In this document: positions 10,505 through 22,128 of the stretch, piece after piece
Numbering within the stretch: the first letter of the stretch is position 1
Layout: each line of letters opens with the position of its first letter
Origin: Dermacentor variabilis
Taxonomy: Eukaryota; Arthropoda; Arachnida; Ixodida; Ixodidae
Assembly: GCF_050947875.1 (NCBI RefSeq)
Contig: NC_134570.1
Location: 202,443,750-202,507,749 of the forward strand
Length of the DNA stretch: 64,000 nt
Direction of reading: 5' to 3'
Notes under the pieces: generated by a model
The model's database searches: none
What the model was told of the DNA's origin: nothing
What the model saw: only the letters and a program-made list of their open reading frames with translations
Position numbers and translations under genes: made by a program

Positions 10505-12350
10505 AGTTCCAACCATTGATCTCAAGTACTCGACGAGGTAGCAGTTACATCTACGAGGAATCGAAATTCTTGAATGAGTAATTCACACAGTCAGGCTACT
10601 TAACTTCTTGGTTATTTACATTGATGGCACATGTTTCATTCTATGAATTATAGTCGATGAGTTTGCAAGCCATCTCTGCTTGGAACGAGTTCTCGGGACT
10701 GCACGAGCATCGACCTATTATTTTTCATGTGTCCGACGATATGCAGTCGCGTTCCATTGACTGTTGTGCTTAAATGCATAAAACTAACCGGAGCACCAAT
10801 GCATTTCGTCAGACATTTTGAAAATTATCTTGGAATTGGTGCAGTCCTGAGAATTCTTTCCAAGTGGTTACGCTTTGCAAACCCACTAGCTGCAATTTGA
10901 AAACTAAGATATGTCCCGTATAAGGAAGAACTAAATGTTCAAAAGCGTAAATGTGCTAATTACTTGATCAAGCATTTTGATTTCTCGTAGAAGTAGTGGC
11001 CGCCTCATCGAGCAATCAAGATCAAGGGTTAGAATTGAGTTGTCTGCCACAGGCAATGTTTTAAACATTTAGTGCAAATACAAACTGCCCTCTAGAGTCA
11101 TAAATCTTCGAAACGCGAGTATTTCAAAAATTTCATCCCTGGGGAAGTACGTCGTAATTCCTTCGTAGATTTCCGTAGCGCCAGGCATAGGCGCAGCGCT
11201 TCCTCTTCCAGCACAACTAGATGTCGCAGCTTTTACGCCGGTGTGGCGGACAATAAGACAACGCTAGTATAGGTAAGATGTACGGAGATGTAAGTCATTG
11301 CTAATTTGTCTCCGCAGATGTCGCAACAACTTTGGCTGTCCTTTCTTGATATATCCATTGTACTGGAAGTGTATTTTGTAACTTGTTGAATTTTGTAGTG
11401 CTAGTTAAGCTTTTCATCACAAACTACTTCAATACTTGACTTTCTGTATTCGTGAAGCAGCTGCACTATACTATGAATGAAATATATTCCCTGGATCTTG
11501 CAGAGGTACGACAAAAACAACGTTCAATGTAACATTAAGGGGCAGAATAGTAAACTGGCGGACGTTTTAGGAGTTCATAGTTCAACGGCTAAACTTACGC
11601 GGCGCGATAGAAAGACACAGTAGGGCGGACAATCTGCGGGTACGTCCACGTAGGCCAGACGGCCAGATGTTCAAATAGGCACTTAACGGAGCATGCGTAT
11701 ACCATAAAGACGACAACCCCATCACATCTATTAACGCAGTGTCGGGACTGCACGTTCCGCCGAGGTTTCGATAAAGTGCAGGTGCATTTCCATCACCGAG
11801 AACACATAGCGAGGTAATTTTTGAAGCGTGTTCCTATATGTAAGAAAAAAAATCAGCCGAAATATGTCAGCCAGCCGTTCATAACCTATTTTCTACTGTG
11901 ACAAATATTTTAGATTTCGCTGCACAGCGTAAATATGCGGTTGCGTCTTGTATTTCTTCTCATTTTGCTATGTGTTGCTTTTCCTTCTCGTCTACTGCAG
12001 TGGACTGAACTCGATCACTTTTGTTTTTATTATTGTTTTTTATTTTACCTCCATTTTACCCCCTATCCCTGCATATGACTAGCGCGCTGTTAGCAATGTG
12101 CTTTGTCCGTCGTATTGTTTCTTTCTTTCGACCCCACGCCAGATTAGAACTACTCCTACATCCACTAAGCGGCAGACGAATATGATGTTGCCATCCCTGT
12201 AACGCGCATATATATTTGTGTGCGCAATCTGTACAGCGACTATAAATGAATAACCGAATGAACGAACGCTACCTCTTCAGGATAAACGTACCTGTTTGCA
12301 TTCTGGTGACAGGGCATGAAGCTGAGCAGGACGTTAAAGAAAAGCTACGC
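10505..12350. repeat. duplicated unit, copy 1, right part
   Basis: Resumes collinear similarity to 38372-40195, beginning with ttccaaccattgat and ending near aagatatt (12353). With the left part it gives about 5.1 kb, matching copy 2. No confident coding sequence is seen in this stretch. It is AT-rich, with short open frames only. Confidence 0.82.
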
Positions 12351-12385
12351 AAGATATTTCTCTTTAAAGTAAACCGCTGCGCCTC

Positions 12386-12640
12386 GGGGAAGACTGCGCG
12401 TTTGTTTAAATTTTACTAATAAAATGAACTTTCTTCGTAGTAAAACTTCCTGCCCTTCAGGAATACAGCTGTTCATGCAAAGAAGTAGAAGAATAGGGTA
12501 TTTGCAATATTGAATGCTTTGGAAATGTGCAGGGTAAGTAGAGCCACATGTTGTTTCTGGCGACGTGCCTGTGTTCGAGATAGACACGTGCGCACCAGAT
12601 TGGCATTCCCTGCCTAGATGCAGTTTGGCTGGAGCTCAAT
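12386..12640 (-). repeat. dispersed coding-like repeat (partner at 55678-55905)
   Basis: Similar to 55678-55905 over about 230 bp. Both copies on the minus strand can be read as related peptides: NLVRTCLSRTQARRQKQH here, NLVRTRLSGQQARRHKQYM at the partner, followed by a TLxISK segment. That points to a shared coding ancestor on the minus strand. Family unknown. The partner sits just upstream of a gypsy gag fragment, so a gypsy-leader origin is an alternative. Confidence 0.45.
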
Positions 12641-12689
12641 CACTTTCTTGTTACGACAAATTTTATCATTCGTTGGAACAATTATCGTA

Positions 12690-12691
<2 letters not shown>

Positions 12692-12745
<54 letters not shown>
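12692..12745. repeat. (TA)n microsatellite
   Basis: About 54 bp of uninterrupted ta dinucleotides between tcgtactca and tttttccctg. Open frames across it reading YIYIYI are artefacts. Confidence 0.95.
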
Positions 12746-12747
<2 letters not shown>

Positions 12748-13422
12748 TCCCTGTTTTGGTCTTAAAGCTGAGGAATCGCCTTAGGGATTCTCCACACGCA
12801 AGGGATCCATGCAAGTTTTGTAGAGTTAATCATAGCATCTAGTAAAGTGTTACGACCGACGTCAAGCAGGAATTCAGGCATCCTTGTGGTGAATCCATCA
12901 GCACCTTGGGCTGTAGCTGATGAAACAACAAAAGGTGATTCTTTGAAAAAACATTTGTTCGATATCTCTTGTAGAGCTCAACCTCAAAGGAGATGAAGAA
13001 CGACAGGTCAAGAATGAAACTTTAAAACCTCTTCCAATCACGTCATATAGTGAGCTACATCACTGGTAGTTAACGCTATTTACTCTATGTTTAGGGACAT
13101 GAAATCATTTATGTCATCCTAATGACCAAAACAACGCACGCCTATAAAGTAATTTCGAAGAAATTCGCAATGTCAAACATCGCAATTATTTTTTACCTGT
13201 GACACCTTCCGCCTAACTATTGCTGCGGATAGCCTATTGATTAGGTTTGTGCGAGGCTTATTAAACGTGAGCTATATCCACGCGCCCATCTGTTGCTCGC
13301 AGTACCGCGACAAGCCGTTTTTCCATCAATTTTTAGTAATGTAGTTATTGCATGACTTCAACTCAAATTAGGATTTTATTCCCAAGGTTTCTTAGAAAAG
13401 GCCTGTATTCCCAGCTTTATAT
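12746..13422. other. no recognisable feature
   Basis: AT-rich sequence without a long open frame, recognisable protein motif or repeat pairing elsewhere in the window. Confidence 0.5.
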
Positions 13423-13582
13423 TGTTGCGGAGGAGCGAGGCGTAGTGTGACTATGAACAAAGACGGCAATTTGGCGAAGAGACCTTGCGGCTCTTTTGGG
13501 CAGTCATCTTGTGTTTGAACGTTGCTGCAATTTATATATACTTGTAAATAGACGTTCGCTTGATTATTTCTGCCGAGTGGCA
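13423..13582 (+). repeat. 5' LTR remnant and adjacent primer-binding region
   Basis: Starts TGTTGCGGAGG and ends ...GAGTGGCA, followed by TTTTGGTGGAGATGCTGGG, a plausible primer-binding site because it contains TGG at the LTR edge. It aligns with 28443-28620 through shared blocks AGTGTGACT.TGAAC, ATTTGGCGAAG and TTGTAAATAC/ATACTTGT. LTRs are identical at insertion, so the visible divergence implies an old element. The tRNA primer was not assigned. Confidence 0.65.
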
Positions 13583-13628
13583 TTTTGGTGGAGATGCTGG
13601 GTATTCCCAAGGGACCACGGAACTCGGC

Positions 13629-14792
13629 AACGGCCTTCTCCTCGGTATTAACATTATGACGGAGGAGGAGGGACCTGCGCAAGCGGCGACAACCCAAACC
13701 ATTTTCCTAGTGTATCCGAAAGACACAGGAGCATTCTGTTGCAGCGACAACGTCAACGTGGACGATTGGATCGCCATGTATGAGCGTGTGAGTACCCGCA
13801 GTAGCTGAAATGCAGCCGTAACGTTGGCCAACATGACGTTCTACTTGCAAGCCACGGCCAGGGTGTTGTTTGAGAAACACTAAAATGAGCTTACAAACTG
13901 GGAAACGTGTAAGCTGAAGCTGAAGGACTTGTTTGGCCTTCCATTCCGGCGGAGTAACCACGCTAAGAAGGACCTAGTGAGACGTGTGCAAACGTCCACG
14001 GGACCCTAGGTCGCCTATATCTATGACGGGCTCACTCGGTGCCGCAAGGCTGAAAGTGACATGTGCGAGTCGGACAAGGTAGAGCATGTTCTGAATGGTA
14101 TCGCTGACGATGCTTTCACTCTACTAATTTCTAAGAATTGCGCGACATTCGGCGACACTGTAAAGGAGCGCAAACGCTTTCAGCAGGAAAAGAGGTACCG
14201 CACCTCAATGTGGCCAACATCGTTCGCCCGCTTGCACAACACAGCTTCTACTTCCTCATGCGAGTACTGCATAACCCAGCGACCATGCAATTCAGAAGAA
14301 GTGACACGAGATGTTGGACGTGAAATTGAAGCAATGCAACTGCCACCCTTTGTCCATGCGTCCAACGATTCCAACAGCTTGCCTGCTCTACCACTTGTTC
14401 AAGCAATAGTCCACGACGAACTCCAGAATCTCGGAGTTCATTCCTTTAGCTCTATTGCATCTCCACGACTCGCTCACGAAACTGATCCTTCGCTTAGCCA
14501 GTGGTGCCCTCCAGCTTATCGGAACCCTGTCGAAGGGCGAAGTGCAGATGATCGATACATCTGCTTTGCCTGCCGTCGAATCGGTCACACTGCGCGCCGT
14601 TGCCGCAACCATGTTGCTTCTTCACTTCCGCGACCAACGTATCAATACTACCGTTCGGGACAGAGCCCACGCCATGTCGAGCCTCCATTTGACGGGCAAC
14701 CGTCCAACGCCGACGCTACCGCTACATGAAGCAGTGCCTGACAGTCATTTCAGCACCGTCAATTACTTTCGCCACCAGCTCGTCGGCCGTCG
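13629..14792 (+). pseudogene. Ty3/gypsy gag with zinc knuckle
   Basis: Reading across several frames: NVDDWIAMYERVS, LANMTFYLQATARVLFEKH, an NWETCKLKLKDLFGLPFR-like block, then a 222-codon open frame (14061-14729) with DKVEHVLNGIADDAFTLLIS and the CCHC knuckle CFACRRIGHTARRC near its end. This is the capsid plus nucleocapsid layout of gypsy-type gag. The gag is cut at 14792 by the LINE. Stops and shifts near 13805, 13910 and 14050 show it is dead. A related gag fragment lies at 56100-57045. Confidence 0.8.
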
Positions 14793-15608
14793 TCCCTATT
14801 TTATTTTCTTTATTTATTTCATAATGCCCCTAAAGGCACCCGAAGCGGTATTACATAGGGGGTACAGATACATGAAAAAATGTGAGCTTTGCGCGTTACG
14901 GAAAAAAACAACTGAAGTACACAAAAGTTATACAATACTTTTGCAAAAGAGAACACAAAAGTTATACAAAAGTACGATATCTAGCAAAATACACAAGTAA
15001 AACAATATACGAAATACATTAGTGAAGTGAAACTCAGATAGAAAATACAAAACTGTTTGAGAAAATAAATTAAGGGAATTAAATAGGTACATTGTAAAAG
15101 AAGTAAAACGGGGTGTTATAACGGGGTGCTCTAACGGGGTGCTCCAAACGGCGTCAGTTATCACGTTAACAAATTAATGAGACATGAATCCACTTGTACA
15201 ATGTCCACGCAGAACGGTAAGACAAATGATAAAAACAATATATACACTGAACAACGTATGAAGAAACGGTACATGATGGATATTTTCACGTAACTATTGC
15301 GTAAAAGTTCCTGAGAGGTTGCGAAATCGGTTTGAGTAGCAATGTATGATGGTAGGTTATTCCATGCAACAATTGTTCGGGGATCGAAGGAGTTAGCATA
15401 GCTAGCTGAGCGACAACTGATGCGTTTAATCTTGAAGATGTGGTCTGTGCGTGGAAAGAAGGCTGTCGCTAGTTCGAAGATACGGTGAAGGTGCGGATGA
15501 TGATAAAGTTTGTGCAGCAGTGAGAGGCGGGCAATTCTGCGGCGATGAGATAAGTCGTCAAGCTAAGCGCGAGCTTTTAGTGCTGAAATGCTAGTATAGG
15601 GTGAATAA

Positions 15609-17156
15609 TCAGAAAAAAATGAAACGGGCCGCGCGGTTTTGCAGTGATTCGATTTCTTGGGTGATATATGTTTGAAAAGGATCCCGGATTGCTGATGCAT
15701 ACTCGATTTTGGGGCGTATTAATGTAATGTATGCTAGTCTGCGTAGTTTAGCTGGAGCATGCTTAAGGTTGCGTTTGAGGAGACCTAAAGAGCGGTTAGC
15801 TGATGCCAACGTCAGGCGGATGTGATGATGCCACGTTAGATCAGACTGTAAGTGAACACCAAGGTACTTATATGAAGTTGTAAGTTCAATTATGTTGTTA
15901 GATATTACATACGACGTTGCAATACGGTGGTTGCGCCTAGTAAATGATAATAACTTCGTTTTAGCTGTATTAAGAGTCATCAACCATGTTGAACAACATG
16001 TGTTATTAGCGTTAAGATCGGTTCGAAAAATATCTTTGTCATTGTCGCACGAAATTAATCGATATATTACGCAGTCATCGGCAAAAAGTCTGATTTGGGA
16101 ACACACACATTTAGGCAGGTCATTAATATAGATTAAGAAAAGTAAAGGACCAAGAACGCTGCCCTGCGGAACACCGGAGGTTACTTTGGTATAAGAGCAC
16201 TTACTGTTGGTAACAGACGTATATTGTACTCTGGATGAGAGGAAATCCTTAATCCAGCCAATAACGGTTGGGTGTAAGTTAAGGTTCATTAGCTTCAGTA
16301 TTAGTCTATGGTGAGCAACGCGATCGAAAACTTTCCAGAAATCCAGCAAGATAGCATCAACTTGAAACCCTAGGTCTAGGTACGAACGTATGTCATGTAA
16401 AGAGCCGGCTAACTGTGTTTCGCATGAATAACCACGACGAAAGCCATGTTGGTAATCAACAATAATTTTGTGCTCTTCTAAGTAGTTAATGATTTCAGTA
16501 TACAAGATGTGTTCAAGCAATTTACAAATAGTACTAGTTAAGGAGATGGGGCAGTAATTTAATGGGTGAGTTCGGTATCCGGACTTAAAAATGGGTATGA
16601 CTTGTGGCACCTTCCAATCGTGGGGAATAGTGTTAGTTGATAAAGACTGCGAGAAGAGTGCACATAATATAGGTGATAAACTAGGTGACAAATGTTTTAA
16701 CACTTTATTATTAATGCCAGTGTGATCAGAGGCGGAATAAACTTTAAGTTTATTTAATAAAGAAGAAATACCTGCTTCGCTAACAATTATTTCTGGCACT
16801 GATATGTTATTGAGATTGTCAAGGGTTGGTGAAGATATGGTGTCTTCCTGTGTAAATACAGATGAAAATGCGCTATTCAATAAATCAGCACATTCCGAGT
16901 GGTGGACCATATCACCGTGCTCATCAACTAGTGTTAAATCGGGATAGCTCTTCGAGTTTATTACGCGCCAAAAACGTTCAGGATTGTTAGGGAGAATAGA
17001 ATATATGTCATGGGCAAAGAAATGTCGTTTAGATGATTTTAGCAGTGACTGATATTGCTTGTCGCAGGTCTTATAACGGTGCCAGGAATCGGAGTCGCTG
17101 ACTTTATCGGTTTTACAATATAAACGCTTTTTCTTATTATTAAGGCGCCGAAACAT
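15609..17156 (-). pseudogene. LINE ORF2 reverse transcriptase (2A-bearing element)
   Basis: A 515-codon open frame. Pre-RT helices lead into LNYCPISLTSTICKLLEH, DYQHGFRRGYSCETQL, AILLDFWKVFDRVAHHRL, TSGVPQGSVLGPLLFLIYIN and QIRLFADDCVIYRL, then the thumb with YKYLGVHLQSDLTWH and a C-terminal QNRAARFIF. The FADD catalytic pair is intact, while the usual DFSKAFD block reads DFWKVFD. RT performs target-primed reverse transcription. The frame reaches 15609 near the 3' UTR. One frameshift separates it from EN upstream. Confidence 0.9.
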
Positions 17157-17320
17157 TACGGTAAACCACGGGGTTGTCGGGGTGCAGGTTCTTTTTGTTA
17201 AGGGGACGAATCGATTAATTAGTTCAGTAAGAGTGGTTTTAAGTTCAGCCCAGTTATGTTCGATGGTTTGAAATTGGCATCTATTGAGGAAATGTAACGA
17301 GAAGTCAGATAGCGCGGAGT

Positions 17321-18157
17321 TTATGCTGTCAAAATCCGCTCTATTGTAACATCGGATGTACTTATCAGGGCACGGACGTCTTGGAAGGGAAACTGCAAGA
17401 CTGATATCATTATGATATCATGATCAGATAGCCCATCTTGATGAGTTAAGTCGAAGCACACTTCAGGACCTGTGGTTAATACTAGATCTAAAATATTAGC
17501 GGATGTAGCCGAAGATCGCGTAGGACGGGTGATAAGCTTTGTCAAAGAAAAGTCGAGACATAACTGCAGGAAACTGTGGGTAGCAACCTACTTTGAACAA
17601 CAACCTACCTCAGATAGGTAGGTTGCTGTTGAAAGGTTAGTCCAATCAACTTTGGGGAAATTAAAATCACCGAAAATCAGTACTAGAGATTTAGAAAAAC
17701 GAACAGTAATGATTTCAAGGAGCCGTTGGAATTCACGAGAAAACGTATTGCCCATGTCAGAAGCTCGATAAAAAGCACCAATGATTATAAGGCCTGCTTT
17801 ATGTTTCATGGAAACCCACACAGACTCTAAAAGAGTGTCAAGGTGAATACAAGTGGCGAAAAGATTTTTTTGCACTGCCACCAAAACGCCACCACCTATT
17901 CGATTTGTCCTGTCACATCGAAAGTAGTTAAATGAAGTCCAGCTTTCCAAAATGCAGGTATCGGGGACAGTATCGGTGAGCCATGTTTCAGTTAGTATAA
18001 CAATCGATGCTGAACATGAGTCAATGATGGATGATAGCTGTACTGTTTTAGAAATGACACTTATGTTTGTGTAAAGAAAATGAATTCGGTCTTGGGCGTC
18101 ATTTTTCTTCGATATCGGCCCAGTGGATTGATGGTTAGTGTGATCACATGACACTCG
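17321..18157 (-). pseudogene. LINE ORF2 endonuclease (2A-bearing element)
   Basis: EN motifs in order: HFLYTNISVISK, ASIVILTETWLTD (Mg-site E), RIGGGVLVAVQKNL, IIIGAFYRASD, LVLIFGDFNFPKVDW, then LITRPTRS, NILDLVLTT and GLSDHDIIM (catalytic SDH). One in-frame TAG at 17588-17590 splits it; the frame is otherwise continuous from about 18154 to 17321. The stop lies in a short direct repeat of gtaggttg, which may have arisen by local duplication. ORF2 starts within a few bases of the ORF1 stop (18158-18160), so reinitiation or a similar mechanism would be needed. Confidence 0.88.
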
Positions 18158-19455
18158 TCATTCTGTAACTCTTTCAGACACTCGCTTCGCGCGTTTCTGA
18201 TCGCTATCCCAGATATAAACGTCATTATTTATAAACAACTTGTTGAACACGAGTCGCACACGATCGCGTTCCTTTCGTATTGTTTTGGAAAATAGCAGAA
18301 GGTTGCCGCGTTTATTTCTTACTGTCTCAGAGTAGTCACGGGAAATGCTAAAAGGTTTATCTTTTAGTTTGTAACCATAGCCAAGTAGTGCATCAATTTG
18401 TTTGTCATTCGAAAACTTTGATATAATCGATCGCTTTTTATCGTTAGAGAAACGACCTAATCTGTGCGCTCTTGCTATTGAGGACACTTTCATACCAAGA
18501 TGATTGTTGCAAAATTCCTGAACCAGGCGCTCAGAAGTTTCCCATCGTTCGTTCTGTTCAGAGTCAGAAAGTCCGTAATATAGTAAATTGCACCTGCGGG
18601 AGTGGTTTTCTAAATCGTCGACCTTATCTTCTATTTTGGAGATGCTCAATTCGTGAGTTGGAAGGGAGTGCGCATTAGCCTCCCCCGACAAAAGCCCTGA
18701 AGTTATCTTTCACTCGAAATCATCGAGTTGATTCTGCAATTAAGAAAAGCGTTATTCGGAGTTAAGTGCTACTTTCTCAGAAACATTGGACAGAATTTTA
18801 GTTTCAAGTTCAGAAACACGCCGACTTAGTTGGTCTAGGTCACTTTTTATGCCGATATGGATTTGTAGTACCTTATTAACAGATTCTAAAATACCTATAC
18901 TATTATAATCTAGTCTCTGAACAGTGCTGAATACAAAATAGAGTTTTTCTTCTTGTGGTTTAGTCATGGGACCCGGGTTTGCCTCTACGTCGCCCCCAAG
19001 CAGAGAAAGGCACCATAGATGCAAGACACAATCACAAAAACACTTCATTGAATCAGGTGGCCACGACACCGCTAATAAGAACACATCGTTGTTACGAAAA
19101 GAAAAAGCATCATTTAGGCTCACCTGCACAAGCATGAAAAGTGATCGTGGCATCACAGCTGCGGTGTCGTGGCCCGAAGTGCTGTCGAAATGGGTGTGCT
19201 TTAGTACTGTGCATGTCGTAGATAAGGTTCCATGTTGCCAGCCGAGCAATGCAGTCGTATCCAGAACTGGTGGTTGATCCGGTGACGGACTCGACGAATG
19301 ACTGCGCATCCAACGTAAACCTTTCAGCTCGGTGTCTTCATTAGGTCCGGTATTTTCCGATGGACAACCCAGGTGCTGCAGTGCGACGGCCGACGGTGAA
19401 CCAAGCATCGCGAACAACACCTGCACAAGCATGAAAAGTGAGCGTGGCATCACAG
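18158..19455 (-). pseudogene. LINE ORF1 with N-terminal signal-like segment, 2A motif, coiled coil and RNA-binding C-terminal domain
   Basis: The upstream frame (to 18752) runs from MPRSLFMLVQV through a Leu/Phe/Cys-rich stretch to LLGGDVEANPGP, then MTKPQEEK and a coiled coil (SDLDQLSRRVSELETKIL). After a frameshift near 18720 the C-terminal half (18691-18158) has DLENHSRRCNLLYYGL, SSIARAHRLGR, SIISKFSNDKQID and KPFSISRDYSE, resembling the L1 ORF1p-type RRM/CTD used in RNA binding. The 2A motif would release the N-terminal part co-translationally. The hydrophobic start could target that part or, if skipping fails, the whole protein to membranes. Which start is used is unknown. Confidence 0.8.
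18968..19003 (-). other. 2A-like ribosome-skipping motif LLGGDVEANPGP
   Basis: Direct codon reading on the minus strand gives L-L-G-G-D-V-E-A-N-P-G-P, matching the 2A consensus D-(V/I)-E-x-N-P-G-P exactly. Skipping would occur between the Gly codon (18971-18973) and the final Pro codon (18968-18970), immediately followed by ATG-ACT (M-T). The upstream Trp/Leu/Cys-rich residues are typical of 2A contexts. 2A motifs at the N-terminus of ORF1 are known from several non-LTR families. Activity here is untested. Confidence 0.85.
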
Positions 19456-19472
19456 CTGCGGTGTCGTGGCCC
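19120..19472 (-). repeat. 54-bp direct repeat giving two in-frame signal-like starts
   Basis: Segments 19120-19174 and 19418-19472 are almost identical (one mismatch, t/g). On the minus strand each encodes GHDTAAVMPRSLFMLVQV. They are 297 bp (99 codons) apart, so both are in the same frame as the 2A motif. ATG codons lie at 19448-19450 and 19151-19153. The sequence outside the 54 bp is not repeated. Confidence 0.9.
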
Positions 19473-19584
19473 CTCATCTCAGGCTCGTCACCCGCCCTCC
19501 CAATGAGCCTCCGATGCCCTTCCAACTGCTGCAGCTTCTGGAGCTGACCATGCAATGAAGACTTGACCAAAATATCATCTGTTC

Positions 19585-20260
19585 ACTTTACCGACCAGAC
19601 AAAACTTCATTGACCTATTAGCCGGCAGTGTAATCACTCCGGCGTTGATCGACACTTGTGCGCAACTATCTCTGATGAGTTCCCAATTGCGCCGCCGCTG
19701 GAACAAGGTGCTCACTTTTGCCGCATCACTAACCCTCCCCATCGCCCATCGAGGTACGCCCAGCGTGCTCGGAATGTGGACTGCTCGCGTCAGAATCGCA
19801 GCGCACCATAACAGTTTTGTTTCCAGTTTTCGAACAGTTCCCTCAGGACATTATCCTAAAATTAGGCTTCTTATCATCTCATTCCGCTATCTTTGATTAC
19901 GCGTCCAGTGTGATTCAACTTACGCCTGCCACCGCAAGCAACAAAGCACACTACTGTGACTTCATTTCTGTCTGTTCCTGACGGCGTCTATGTGGCGTGT
20001 TCGAGTGCTCACGTAAAGCTTGAAAGGAACATCACCCTTCCGCCCACCTTCTCTCCGTCGCAGCCAACCGGGCCACACTCCCTCAGCTCAACTTTAACTA
20101 CTTCGCGAAGGTTATACCGAGAGGCGTATCGCTGGGCGATATCTCGCCTATTGCTCACTGCAAGATATCGCTATTAGGGGGGAAGTGCCACCATCATCTG
20201 CAGGCAAGTTTCAACAGTCCAATTTTGCACCAGATGGCCTAACCAAGATGATCGCACGTG
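19585..20260 (+). pseudogene. Ty3/gypsy protease and linker
   Basis: Right after the LINE the plus strand reads NFIDLLAGSVITPALIDTCAQLSLMSSQLRRR, the retropepsin region. The catalytic triad DTG reads DTC here, so the Gly is lost. The frame stays open to 19896 and then degenerates with IRLLIISFRYL and later stops, where a typical GLDFL block is expected. Retropepsin cleaves the gag-pol polyprotein. The piece continues the gag interrupted at 14792. Confidence 0.75.
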
Positions 20261-22128
20261 ACCTTCTACTTACATAGTGTACTGACATACGCCGTGTCTT
20301 GGGGGCTTATGATGACATTCTTTATTTCGATGGCCGTCCTTTAGGCCAGACGTCAGTGTTCAGTCACCGGATATACAACGGCGACGAAAACTTCATACGA
20401 AGACGTCCGTACCGCCTTACACACGCCCAACGTCATGCTATGCAGCATGAGGTGGACAAACGTTGACTAAAGTCGTCATCGAACATTCGTCTAGTCCGCG
20501 GCGTCCCCAGTCGTTCTTCTTAAGAAGAAGGATGGCAGCTGGTGCTTTTGTGTCGATTAGCGACATATGAATAAGACCACGCACAAATACGTCTACCTCC
20601 TACCACATATTGATGACGCCTTGGACTGCTTGCTTCGAGCGAAGTACATCTCTTGCATAGGCTTTCGCTGTGGTTATTGGAAGATCTCTGCAGACGACAT
20701 GGACCGCGAAAAGACTGCTTTCCTAACATCAGAGACGGCCTTCATCAGCTCAAGGTGATGCCATAGGACCTTTGTAAGGCCTCGGAAACTTTCGAGCAAT
20801 TGATGGACACTACTTCACGGCTATAGATGGCCCACTTGCTTATGTTATTTAGAAGGTAATAGTTCTTTCGCCCACGTTTTCAAATCACGTTACGCGTCTG
20901 TCGGCCATTCTTGATGTTTTCCTACATGTAGCCATGCAACTCAGATCGTCCAAGTGCCACTTTGGACGTCTCCAGATTACCTTGGCAGTGCCGCAGGAGT
21001 TCAACCCGACCCTGACAAGATTCGCGCTGTCCGAAACTTTCCCGCGCCGTCATCCCCAGGAGATGTCAGAACCATTTTTGCACTTTGCTCTTATTTGCGT
21101 GGCTTCATCAAGAAATTTACCGACATCGCCCACTCGCTCCCTAGCCTACTCAACAAAGATATTTCCTTCTCATATTGCTCTGCTCTTCTCATAGGGCTCT
21201 TCTCATCCTCGTCCACTTGCCAACGGCTCCCCCTTTGCTGGCTCACTACGAACCATCTGCTGCAACCAACAGTCACGTAGACACCAGTGGCCATGGAATC
21301 GGAGCTGCTCTTTCTTAACAGCAGAATAATGTAGAGCGCTTAAATGCATACGCTAGCCGTCTTTTCTCTACCACAGAAAGGAAGTTTTTACTCACGGAAC
21401 GCGAGCGTCTGGCGTTGGTTTGGGCAGTATCTAAGTTCCGTCCTTACTTATTTGGTCGTTCCATTATCGTGATCACTGATCACCATGCCCTGTGCTGGCT
21501 CTCATCGCTGAAAGACCCTACTGGACGACTGGCTCAGTTGGCGCTTCGGCTACAAAAATACAGCTTTACTTTTCTGTACAAATCTGGCCATTTATACAAC
21601 GACGCCGAGTGTCTGTCCCACCAGACAGTGGACAGTCTAGACTATGACGCCCATGACACCGACGATTGCGTCATGACCATTTCAGACTTGCGTGGCGTTT
21701 ACAATGAACAATGCCGTGATGACTTTTTAGGTGTCGTCATCAATGGCTTAGCTTGTGTGTATCCTGAACCTGCCGTCAGCGCATTCGTGCTCCGCGACGG
21801 CGTTTTGTACCTACGCAATTTTCGCTTTGACCTGGCGCAACTTTTGCTTGTGCTGCCTCGACATCTTCGGGCAGCATTTGTTGAGAAGTTGCATGAGTAC
21901 CCCCCGACGGCCACCTCGATGTCTCCCGCACATATGACCGTGTACGAAGCCGGTCTTACTGGCCTGGTCTGTATCTCTCCCTCCGCCACAATGTTGCTTC
22001 TTCTGTACTCTGTCAGTGCCGCAAAGGGCCTGCTGTGTTACCTTCTGGACATCTGCACCCTATTGATGACCCGGCCGTACCATTCTTTCGCATCGGCGTG
22101 GATCTTCTAGGCCCTTTTCCAGCGTCTT
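20261..22128 (+). pseudogene. Ty3/gypsy reverse transcriptase, RNase H and integrase N-terminal region
   Basis: RT is read across frames: KKDGSWCF (20524), MNKTTHKYVYLLPHIDDALD (20567), CGYWKISADDMDREKTAF, a damaged YLDD site near 20840 (the bases encode YLE-G/V with a shift, losing the Asp pair), RSSKCHFGR and AAGVQPDPDKIRAVRNFP. RNase H follows (TSGHGIGAAL, then ERERLALVWAVSKFRPYLFGR and VITDHHALCWLSSLKDPTGR in a 231-codon frame, 21415-22110). The integrase zinc region and RIGVDLLGPFPAS reach 22128, where a LINE scrap intrudes. Confidence 0.85.

Larger units (their letters stand above)
14793..19572 (-). mobile_element. CR1-group LINE carrying a 2A-like peptide, inserted in gypsy
   Basis: In minus order: an N-terminal region with duplicated signal-like starts, a 2A motif, ORF1 (to 18158), ORF2 EN (18154-17321), RT (17156-15609) and a 3' UTR ending in AAATAAATAAAG-type repeats at the gypsy junction (14793-14820). 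It separates gypsy gag from protease. Only about three disabling changes are visible: an ORF1 frameshift near 18720, one EN stop at 17588 and one shift between 17321 and 17156. It is therefore relatively young and likely has intact relatives. The exact CR1-group clade needs a tree. Confidence 0.85.
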
